Source of the DNA: an uncultured Prevotella sp.
Lineage (GTDB): Bacteria; Bacteroidota; Bacteroidia; Bacteroidales; Bacteroidaceae
Reading direction: 5' to 3'
DNA: 11,698 nt
Assembly: GCA_900769055.1 (NCBI GenBank)
Contig: CAAGFF010000077.1
Coordinates: forward strand, 1-11,698
Below are positions 6,199-11,698 of this stretch, one piece after another; the stretch's first letter is position 1, and the number at the start of each line of letters is the position of its first letter. A program made the position numbers and the translations under genes. Below the pieces are notes generated by a model that was not told the origin of the DNA, made no database searches, and saw only the letters and a program-made list of their open reading frames with translations.

Positions 6199-6591
6199 AT
6201 GCAAAGAATCAGACAATATCCCGTATCACTATTACTCATCGCCGCTATATGGACGGCATGCCTAATACCTATACCAGAGACGCCGCTGGATGACGTTCCG
6301 ATGATGGACAAATGGACCCATTTCGTAATGTTCGGAGTGCTCAGCCTCTGCATAATAGCCGAGTATGTGTACCGACACAAAAAGCCTAAAGCCCGTGATG
6401 TGGCTTTTGGCGGTATGCTGTTGCCCTTTGTCATGGGCGGTATGATAGAGCTGGCACAAGCCTACTGCACAGGCGGCAACCGCAGCGGCGATGTCATGGA
6501 CTGGCTCGCCGATGGCATAGGAGTGCTAATAGGAGCTGCTATCGGTAGTCTTCTGGTATATCATCGCGCCAGAGCGAGAAAGGATATTTGA
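6199..6591 (+). CDS. VanZ-like family membrane protein
   Basis: The protein has 130 residues. Membrane segments are at about 8-25, 40-57, 69-89 and 103-121. The VanZ-like signature is present: DKWTHFVMFGVL (37-48, with the conserved Asp/Lys, His and Phe) and IELAQ...NRSGDVMDWLADGIG (83-108), matching the family's E-x-x-Q ... R-x-x-D ... N/D-x-x-G pattern. VanZ in enterococci gives low-level teicoplanin resistance, but most bacterial homologues are uncharacterised, and no resistance role is implied here. Start at ATG 6199 (MQRIRQYPVS) is preferred over 6166 because of the promoter position. Its last 53 nt overlap the convergent CYTH gene. It ends in a basic tail, RARARKDI. Confidence 0.88.
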   Translation: MQRIRQYPVSLLLIAAIWTACLIPIPETPLDDVPMMDKWTHFVMFGVLSLCIIAEYVYRHKKPKARDVAFGGMLLPFVMGGMIELAQAYCTGGNRSGDVMDWLADGIGVLIGAAIGSLLVYHRARARKDI

Positions 6592-7036
6592 GCATGTGCT
6601 TATTGTAGAACCTACGGTCGCCAGTAACTTCAGGACCGATGAAATCGGGCTTTTCGAAAGGTTCATCGGGATTTTGCAACTCCACTTCGGCCATGACAAG
6701 CCCCTCGTTATCGCCGTAGAACTCGTCTACCTCGAAGACATGAGCACCTGAACGAACCAGGAAACGCCTCTTGTCAATGACACCTCCACGGCACAACTCC
6801 ATCAGATGACGGGCCTCATCCATATCAATCTCTTTCTCGAACTCATATCTGCTAATGCCATCCGTTGACTTTCCCTTGATGGTAAGGAATGCCTGGTCAT
6901 CACGTATTCGCACCCTCACCGTTGCTCCCTCGGCAGGGATATATCCCTGTACGATACGACTATTCGAAAAGGCGACGCTTTTGAATGCGCCGCCTTTCCG
7001 TACGAGGAACTTGCGTTCAATCTCAAGCCCGCTCAT
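6539..7036 (-). CDS. CYTH-domain protein (triphosphate tunnel metalloenzyme)
   Basis: The protein has 165 residues. The signature ExExK is at the start: EIERK (residues 5-9). Further tunnel residues follow in the family order: VRVRI (40-44), LTIKGK (51-56), YEFEKEI (64-70), VFEVDEF (100-106) and AEVEL (116-120). Members bind inorganic triphosphate or nucleotide triphosphates and Mg2+/Mn2+; stand-alone bacterial ones often act as tripolyphosphatases, a few as class IV adenylate cyclases. The substrate is not determinable here; tripolyphosphatase is the likelier inference. ATG 7036 is chosen over 7102 because MSGLEIERKF is the standard family N-terminus and because this ATG overlaps the stop of the upstream small gene (ATGA), which suggests coupled translation. 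The 3' end overlaps the convergent vanZ-like gene. Confidence 0.93.
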   Translation of the reverse strand: MSGLEIERKFLVRKGGAFKSVAFSNSRIVQGYIPAEGATVRVRIRDDQAFLTIKGKSTDGISRYEFEKEIDMDEARHLMELCRGGVIDKRRFLVRSGAHVFEVDEFYGDNEGLVMAEVELQNPDEPFEKPDFIGPEVTGDRRFYNKHMLKYPFSLWRDDIPEDYR

Positions 7037-7176
7037 TGTACGATGAAGATTGAGTAGATCATGAATACTATGGCTAAAGCCACGAATACTCCAAAAATCC
7101 AACGGACAACCTTCTTGGCCTGCTGTTCCTGTTGTGCATCACGCTTTGCGTGGCGGATTTTACTCTTTTGGCTCAT
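7033..7176 (-). CDS. 47-residue single-pass membrane protein, coupled to the CYTH gene
   Basis: This small frame runs ATG 7176 to TGA 7033. The first half is strongly basic and Gln-rich (MSQKSKIRHAKRDAQQEQQA, 1-20), followed by KKVVRW and one membrane segment at about 27-46 (IFGVFVALAIVFMIYSIFIV), ending VQ. The positive-inside rule predicts a cytoplasmic N-terminus. Its TGA shares bases with the ATG of the CYTH gene, giving a 4-nt ATGA overlap, so the two are probably translated together. An A-rich leader lies directly upstream (ACCATAAACCAAATAATT). Function unknown; the layout suggests either a membrane partner for the CYTH enzyme or an unrelated small protein. Composition, coupling and lack of frame interruption argue that it is real. 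Confidence 0.75.
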   Translation of the reverse strand: MSQKSKIRHAKRDAQQEQQAKKVVRWIFGVFVALAIVFMIYSIFIVQ

Positions 7177-7274
7177 AATTATTTGGTTTATGGTTGATGA
7201 TTCTTCTTTTTGATGATATGAGGGGGGAATGTAGGTGGTGTAGGGTGATGTAGGTTCAGCAGAACTATCTTGCT

Positions 7275-7307
7275 CCCCTCTCTCTTGGAGAGGGGCCGGG
7301 GGTGAGG
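7275..7307. repeat. GC-rich hairpin / REP-like element abutting the prfB stop
   Basis: CCCCTCTC (7275-7282) and GAGAGGGG (7288-7295) pair perfectly over a 5-nt loop and are followed by a G-rich tail, CCGGGGGTGAGG, that reaches the prfB stop codon. Short elements of this form (CCCCTCTC...GAGAGGGG, C/T-C/T, GGGGGTGAGG) recur between genes in many bacteria, as I recall, including Bacteroidota. Here it may also act as the transcript end of prfB, though no U-tract follows on the minus strand. Next to it, TGTAGG occurs three times within about 25 nt (7230-7254). Confidence 0.55.
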
Positions 7308-8423
7308 CTACTCCGTTACCGGGAACTCCATGAGGTATGCCTTAATGAAGGGGTCGAGGTCGCCATTCATCACGCCGTCAACATCCGTTGTCTGGTAGTT
7401 CGTGCGATGGTCCTTGACACGTCTGTCATCAAAGACGTAGCTTCTTATCTGACTTCCCCACTCTATCTTCTTCTTACCAGCCTCAATCTTGGCCTTCTCA
7501 GCAAGACGCTTTTTCATAGCCCTGTCGTAGAGCTGACTCTTGAGCAAGAGCATGGCCTTGGCACGATTCTTGGGCTGGTCACGAGTCTCGGTATTCTCGA
7601 TGAGTATTTCTTCCTCCTCGCCTGTATCCGGGTCCTGATACATATACCTCAGACGTACACCCGACTCAACCTTGTTGACATTCTGGCCTCCAGCTCCACT
7701 TGAGCGGAATGTGTCCCAAGACACCCTTGCCGGGTCTACATATACCTCTATGGTCTCATCGACGAGCGGTGACACAAACACCGATGCGAAGCTTGTCATA
7801 CGCTTGCCCTGCGCATTGAACGGTGATACTCTCACAAGCCTGTGTACACCATTCTCGCTCTTGAGGAAGCCGTAAGCGAACTCACCACCTTCAATCTCCA
7901 TGGTGACACTCTTGATACCAGCCTCATCACCCTCCTGCAGGTTGGATATGGTAACCTTATAGCCATGAGCCTCAGCCCAGCGCATATACATGCGCATCAG
8001 CATCTGCGCCCAGTCCTGACTCTCCGTACCACCGGCACCAGAGTTAATCTTCATGACACAGTCCATAGGGTCTTCCTCCTGTCTGAGCATATTCTTCAGC
8101 TCCAGGTCCTCTATGGCCTTGACAGCCTTGTCATAGTCTTCGTCAACCTCCTGCTCAGTCACCATCTCCTCCTTATAGAAGTCGAATGCCAACTGCAACT
8201 CATCAGCGAGCTGTCTGACATTTTTATATCCAACAATCCATTTCTCGATGCTCTTGACCTTCTTCATCTGTTCCTGGGCACGCTCCACATCCTCCCAGAA
8301 GTCTGGAGCCTGCGTGCGCAACTGTTCCTCCTCAAATTCCACCTTCTTCTGGTCTATGTTAAGATACTTGTGCAGAGCCTCCGCACGGTCGAGTACATCT
8401 TTCAGCTGATCTGATGTTATCAT
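7308..8423 (-). CDS. prfB: Peptide chain release factor 2 (RF2)
   Basis: A 371-residue cytoplasmic translation terminator that reads UGA and UAA and triggers peptide release. The N-terminal helical domain covers about 1-110, then the stop-codon recognition domain with the RF2-specific tripeptide SPF (200-202, in RLVRVSPFNAQGKR) and the catalytic GGQ (245-247, in SSGAGGQNVNKVESGVR). The family signature INSGAGGTESQDWA is at 126-139. Length is normal for RF2. Many bacteria need a +1 frameshift near codon 25 to make RF2 (CUU followed by UGA). Here the matching place reads TAT CTT AAC ATA GAC (codons 20-24) with no stop, so RF2 is made from one uninterrupted frame. It starts 41 nt after the acyl-CoA ligase stop and may share its transcript. 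Confidence 0.98.
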   Translation of the reverse strand: MITSDQLKDVLDRAEALHKYLNIDQKKVEFEEEQLRTQAPDFWEDVERAQEQMKKVKSIEKWIVGYKNVRQLADELQLAFDFYKEEMVTEQEVDEDYDKAVKAIEDLELKNMLRQEEDPMDCVMKINSGAGGTESQDWAQMLMRMYMRWAEAHGYKVTISNLQEGDEAGIKSVTMEIEGGEFAYGFLKSENGVHRLVRVSPFNAQGKRMTSFASVFVSPLVDETIEVYVDPARVSWDTFRSSGAGGQNVNKVESGVRLRYMYQDPDTGEEEEILIENTETRDQPKNRAKAMLLLKSQLYDRAMKKRLAEKAKIEAGKKKIEWGSQIRSYVFDDRRVKDHRTNYQTTDVDGVMNGDLDPFIKAYLMEFPVTE

Positions 8424-8464
8424 TGTCTGTCTTAGTCGTTCAGCGATGTATTAAGGACATACAA

Positions 8465-10273
8465 TCAGTCCTCATACATCTTATCAATTAATTCCTTATA
8501 GTTCTTGTTCACCACCAGCCTTCTGAGCTTCAGGGTGTTGGTAAGCTCTCCGTTTTCCATAGAGAACGGTTGCGGCAGGAGCGTGAACCTCTTTATCTGC
8601 TCGTAATACGACAACGTCTGCTGCAACGTATCAATACGCTCCTTCATCATGGCGTTCACCTTTGGGTGAGAGCACAGCTCGGCATTGGTGGAATAAGCAA
8701 TGCCATTGTCGCGTGCCCACTCCTCAAGCTGAGAGTATGCCGGTACGATGAGTGCCGAGACAAACTTCCGCTGGTCAGCGATGACAGCCACCTGATCGAC
8801 AAACTTGTCAACAAGGAGCAGCGCCTCAATCTGCTGCGGAGCAATATACTTACCATTGCTGGTCTTGAAGAGGTCTTTTATGCGCTCCTTAAGAAACAGC
8901 TCGCCGTCTTTCAGATAACCAGAGTCGCCGGTATGGAAGAAGCCTTCATCATCGAATGCTACGGCATTGATAGAGTCACGCTTGTAGTAGCCGCGAGTGA
9001 TGGTCGGACCCTTGAGCAAAATCTCATCGTTCTCTCCAATCTTTATCTGTATGCCATCTATGGGACGGCCAACAGAGCCAAGGGTATATCCCTCGGAAGT
9101 ATGGTCGCACGACACCGTGGCCAGACTCTCCGTAAGACCATAGCCAACAACCATGTTCAGACCGATGGAATGGATGAATTCCTCAACTTCGGGCGACACG
9201 TAGGCACCTGCCGTCGGGAAGATATTCGGATGGATAAGCCCCATGGTCTTGCGCACAAGGCTCAATATGGTCTTGTCAACGACCTTGTATTCCAAAGCCA
9301 ATGGCAACGGTGGACGCTTGGCATGGCTCAGATACTCAATGTTGTACTTGCGGCCTACTGACAGCGCATAGGCGAACATCTTTTTCTGCACGGCACCAGA
9401 GCGGTCAATCTTGTCCTTGACAGCCTGATAGACTTTCTCCCAGAACCTCGGCACAGATGACATACACGTAGGATGAGTCTCCCTCATGGAGTCCTGTATC
9501 TCCTTGGGATAGGTGTTGATGATTATCTCCGCACCCTCCGACAGGCACAGATATGCCCATCCGCGCTCAAAGATATGCGTGAGGGGCAGGAAAGCGATGG
9601 AGCGGTCGCCCTCGCCAACAGGCACACACTTGTCATTGGCCTCAAGTGCAGCGTGATACTGTCCGTATGTCAGCACGACACCCTTGGAGTCTCCCGTGGT
9701 ACCGCTGGTATATAATATGTTGCAAATATCGTTGAAATCGGCCGTTTTCCACAAATTTTCCACCTCTGTCTGACGTGGCAGTCCCTCTCCGAGCTTTAGG
9801 AAGTCAGAGAAATACATGGCATTTGGATCGTTGGGGCTTATGCGAACACTCTCGTCAAAGATGATGATACGCTCAAGCGACGGACACAGGGTGAAGACCC
9901 TCAGAGCCTTGTCATACTGCTCCTGCTCACCTACGAACAGCACGCGCACCTGCGCATCGTTAATCATGAACTGTATCTGCGTCTCGCTGCTCGTAGCATA
10001 GAACGGGATGCTGACAGCCTTGACTCCATAGGCTCCGAAGTCGGTATATAAATAATGTATGCAGTTCTGTGCGAAGACCGCTATATTCTCCTGTGGCCTG
10101 ATGTTCAGGTTGAGCATGGCGTTGGATACCTGCTTCACCCTCAACGAGAACTGGTTCCACGTCACAGTTTTCCACTGTAGACTTCCGAAAGGACGGAATG
10201 TCAGAACACTACGGTTGCCATATTTCTTGGCCTGATCGTGTATAAGTACCGAAAGATGCGAATTTGTCTGCAT
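8465..10273 (-). CDS. AMP-binding long-chain fatty acid--CoA ligase
   Basis: A 602-residue ANL-superfamily enzyme that adenylates a fatty acid with ATP and passes it to coenzyme A. Core motifs in order: the phosphate loop YTSGTTGDSKG (188-198); the linker LPLTHIFERGW (229-239), a hallmark of long-chain acyl-CoA synthetases; YGLTES (378-383); HTGD (447-450), which binds the ribose; the hinge ERIKDLFKTSNGKYIAP (463-479); and the catalytic lysine in TNTLKLRR (Lys582). The 'KDLFKTSNGKYIAP' hinge matches the FadD15-like/ACSL branch common in Bacteroidota. No signal peptide; expected to be cytoplasmic or peripheral to the membrane. It has its own -7 box at 10299-10306 and is followed by prfB. Chain-length preference cannot be told from sequence. 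Confidence 0.96.
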   Translation of the reverse strand: MQTNSHLSVLIHDQAKKYGNRSVLTFRPFGSLQWKTVTWNQFSLRVKQVSNAMLNLNIRPQENIAVFAQNCIHYLYTDFGAYGVKAVSIPFYATSSETQIQFMINDAQVRVLFVGEQEQYDKALRVFTLCPSLERIIIFDESVRISPNDPNAMYFSDFLKLGEGLPRQTEVENLWKTADFNDICNILYTSGTTGDSKGVVLTYGQYHAALEANDKCVPVGEGDRSIAFLPLTHIFERGWAYLCLSEGAEIIINTYPKEIQDSMRETHPTCMSSVPRFWEKVYQAVKDKIDRSGAVQKKMFAYALSVGRKYNIEYLSHAKRPPLPLALEYKVVDKTILSLVRKTMGLIHPNIFPTAGAYVSPEVEEFIHSIGLNMVVGYGLTESLATVSCDHTSEGYTLGSVGRPIDGIQIKIGENDEILLKGPTITRGYYKRDSINAVAFDDEGFFHTGDSGYLKDGELFLKERIKDLFKTSNGKYIAPQQIEALLLVDKFVDQVAVIADQRKFVSALIVPAYSQLEEWARDNGIAYSTNAELCSHPKVNAMMKERIDTLQQTLSYYEQIKRFTLLPQPFSMENGELTNTLKLRRLVVNKNYKELIDKMYED

Positions 10274-10298
10274 AACGATAATGTATTAATACCAATTG

Positions 10299-10306
10299 CA
10301 AAGTTA
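10299..10306 (-). promoter_or_regulatory. -7 box of the acyl-CoA ligase gene
   Basis: TAACTTTG on the minus strand fits TAnnTTTG, with the expected start near 10292 and a leader of about 19 nt to ATG 10273. At 20-nt spacing only TTC is present, so the -33 element is weak. Confidence 0.6.
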
Positions 10307-10371
10307 GCATAAAATTTCGATTAACCGAAGAGAATGCAAATCAATTTATATTCTCAGGCATAAAAAAAAAA

Positions 10372-10521
10372 CTGCCCAGAAATATGAAGATACCTTCAAC
10401 GGCCTCTGCAGACGTCTTCGTCGGCCCACGCAGTTATCTTCATCGCCCCACGCAGTTATCTTCATCGGCCCACGCAGTTATCTTCATCGGCCCACGAAGG
10501 TATCTTCTTCAAAATGGGCAG
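10372..10521. repeat. 150-bp palindromic element: 33-bp imperfect terminal inverted repeats around a 22-bp tandem array
   Basis: The left end (10372-10404) and right end (10489-10521) are inverted copies of one another in exact register. CTGCCCA (10372-10378) pairs with TGGGCAG (10515-10521), GAAGATACCTTC (10386-10397) with GAAGGTATCTTC (10496-10507), and GGCC (10401-10404) with GGCC (10489-10492). Only a 7-nt and a 3-nt block between them do not match. A ten-base A-run (10362-10371) touches the left end. No reading frame crosses it. The interior is the tandem array listed separately. It fills the middle of the 340-nt gap between two divergent genes; the rest of that gap holds their promoters. 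Possible natures: a MITE/REP-like mobile repeat, a structured RNA, or a leftward terminator using the T10 on the minus strand. Confidence 0.8.
10415..10510. repeat. 22-bp direct tandem repeat, four copies plus a partial one
   Basis: Units begin at 10415, 10437, 10459 and 10481, with an 8-nt fifth start at 10503-10510. Each unit reads TCTTC-n-TCG, then (G/C)CCCACG, then CAGTTA; unit 4 differs at its end (CACGAAGGTA), and this change is what makes it complementary to the left inverted arm. Units 2 and 3 differ by a single base. There are no unique spacers between units, and 22 is not a multiple of 3, so neither a CRISPR array nor a protein repeat fits. Confidence 0.9.
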
Positions 10522-10539
10522 ATTTTATAGGCAATATAG

Positions 10540-10570
10540 TTGCTTGCCCGATTATTTATGCTTAATTTTG
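10540..10570 (+). promoter_or_regulatory. Promoter of the M20 deacylase gene
   Basis: TTG (10540-10542), a spacer of exactly 20 nt, then TAATTTTG (10563-10570), matching the Bacteroidota pattern. The start would be near 10577, giving a leader of about 37 nt before ATG 10614. The -7 box is bracketed by the inverted arms ATGCT (10558-10562) and AGCAT (10572-10576). The -33 element is only 18 nt from the right edge of the palindromic element. Confidence 0.7.
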
Positions 10571-10613
10571 CAGCATCAACAGATTTACACAATTTCCGAA
10601 CAGAAAAGACACT

Positions 10614-11666
10614 ATGACAAGCGAAGAATATCTCAGCGAGGCAGTAGCGTTACTACAACAGCTCATTGCCACCCCATCAACAAGCCGCAACGAGGACAAG
10701 GCTGCCGACATCATGGAGAGCACCATCAACAGCTATGGGCTCACCGTACACAGGAAGGGAAACAACATCTGGACTATTGACCCTGAATATGACGACAGGA
10801 GACAGACCCTGCTGCTTAACGCACATATAGATACCGTTAAGCCCGTAGCGACATGGAACCGTGCCCCATACAGTCCCGACATTGAGGGTGACAGGCTATA
10901 TGGACTTGGCAGCAACGACTGCGGAGGAGGACTGGTAACGCTGTTGCAGGTGTTCAGAAAGAAAATAAGGGAAAAGCGCAACTACAACCTCGTCTATTTA
11001 GCATCAGCAGAAGAGGAGGTTAGCGGAGCCAACGGCATAAGCCTCGTCCTTCCACTGCTGCCACACATTGACGTTGCCATAGTGGGAGAGCCAACAGGAA
11101 TGCAGCCTGCCATAGCAGAGCGTGGACTGATGGTGCTCGACATAATCAGCCACGGAAAAAGCGGACATGCAGCACGCAACGAGGGAGTAAACGCCATATA
11201 CGAGGCTCTTGACGACATGATATGGCTGCGAGACTACAAGTTTGAGAAGGTGAGCGACCTGCTCGGCCCAACAAAGATGACTGTAACGGTGATAAACGCT
11301 GGAACACAGCACAACGTGATTCCCGATACCTGCACCATGCTTGTTGACGTGAGGACAAACGAGCTGTATACCAATGAGGAGGTATACGACATAATACGCC
11401 AACATGTACGCTCGGAGGTAAAGGCGCATTCATTCCGCCTCCACTCGTCATATATTCCCAAAGACCATCCGCTCATAGAAAGGTGCATGAGCCTTGGGCT
11501 GACACCATTCGGTTCCCCTACCCTTAGTGACCAGGCACTCATGCCCTTCCCCTCTTTCAAACTGGGGCCAGGACAATCAAGCCGCTCACATTCCGCTGAC
11601 GAGTACATTTGCATAAGCGAAATGAGGGAGGCGCTGAGTATATATGATTCTTTAGTTGACGAGTAG
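10614..11666 (+). CDS. M20-family metallohydrolase, ArgE/DapE-type (candidate N-acylornithine/N-acylcitrulline deacylase)
   Basis: A complete 350-residue di-zinc amidohydrolase. Metal and catalytic residues are in the family order: His71-x-Asp73 (NAHIDTV), Asp102 (GLGSNDCGGGL), the Glu133-135 run (SAEEEVSG; the middle one is the expected general base), Glu159 (VGEPTG) and His326 (SRSHSADEY). The dimerisation (lid) domain lies at about 171-275, with GKSGHAA (181-187) and NAGTQHNVIPDTC (228-240), typical of ArgE/DapE. Length is close to the shorter Bacteroidota ArgE-like proteins. Family knowledge: in Bacteroidota these remove the acetyl or succinyl group from arginine-pathway intermediates. 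The presence of argR and a GNAT acyltransferase at the other end of the window is weak support. Other M20 activities (DapE, dipeptidase) cannot be excluded. ATG 10614 follows a good promoter. The remaining 32 nt of the window contain nothing recognisable. Confidence 0.9.
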   Translation: MTSEEYLSEAVALLQQLIATPSTSRNEDKAADIMESTINSYGLTVHRKGNNIWTIDPEYDDRRQTLLLNAHIDTVKPVATWNRAPYSPDIEGDRLYGLGSNDCGGGLVTLLQVFRKKIREKRNYNLVYLASAEEEVSGANGISLVLPLLPHIDVAIVGEPTGMQPAIAERGLMVLDIISHGKSGHAARNEGVNAIYEALDDMIWLRDYKFEKVSDLLGPTKMTVTVINAGTQHNVIPDTCTMLVDVRTNELYTNEEVYDIIRQHVRSEVKAHSFRLHSSYIPKDHPLIERCMSLGLTPFGSPTLSDQALMPFPSFKLGPGQSSRSHSADEYICISEMREALSIYDSLVDE

Positions 11667-11698
11667 TTTCTTAGTAGACAAGTAAACAAGTTATTGGA

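Noticed and set aside
7842..8414. Plus-strand open frame of 190 codons rich in Leu and His
   Set aside because: Antisense shadow of prfB; the Leu-rich look comes from reading Glu/Lys codons backwards.
8570..9361. Plus-strand open frame of 263 codons
   Set aside because: Antisense shadow of the acyl-CoA ligase, whose catalytic motifs cover this stretch.
10415..10510. CRISPR array
   Set aside because: The 22-bp units are back to back with no unique spacers and no cas genes are in the window.

Overview
The window looks like ordinary chromosome from a member of the Bacteroidota, most likely a Prevotella/Segatella-type bacterium. The main evidence is a recurring promoter form: a -7 box of the type TAnnTTTG, in three cases with a TTTG/TTG element 20 nt upstream, lies before argR, the secreted orphan, the transporters, the vanZ-like gene, the acyl-CoA ligase and the peptidase. 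Gene content also fits: an ArgR followed by a GNAT acyltransferase, an AMP-binding long-chain ligase of the Bacteroidota type, tandem SNF-family transporters, and RF2. No phage, plasmid, IS, CRISPR, rRNA or tRNA genes were seen.

Layout, left to right. Positions 1-1136 (minus strand) are the start of an arginine-biosynthesis cluster: argR, then a GNAT acyltransferase that runs off the left edge. Positions 1282-2344 hold a strong hairpin, an unrecognised 133-residue protein and a small secreted protein with its own clear promoter. Positions 2364-6070 (minus) form a probable three-gene operon: two paralogous sodium-dependent (SNF/NSS) transporters followed by a membrane-anchored protein with three helix-hairpin-helix repeats. 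A VanZ-like membrane protein (plus, 6199-6591) diverges from this operon and overlaps, tail to tail, a CYTH-domain protein (minus). Positions 6539-10273 (minus) carry a long-chain fatty acid--CoA ligase, then prfB (RF2), a GC-rich hairpin repeat, a 47-residue single-pass membrane protein and the CYTH protein; the last two overlap by ATGA. The 340-nt gap at 10274-10613 separates the divergent ligase and M20 peptidase genes. It contains two promoters and, between them, a 150-bp element with 33-bp imperfect terminal inverted repeats around a 22-bp tandem array. The window ends with a complete M20-family deacylase (plus, 10614-11666).

How the genes relate. The left and right ends may both belong to arginine synthesis: argR plus a candidate glutamate N-acyltransferase at one end, and an ArgE/DapE-type deacylase at the other. 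Bacteroidota are known to use N-acylated, often N-succinylated, intermediates in this pathway. The middle is housekeeping (RF2, fatty-acid activation) and amine or amino-acid uptake. I see no convincing new multi-gene system. The most unusual structure is the non-coding palindromic repeat element at 10372-10521.
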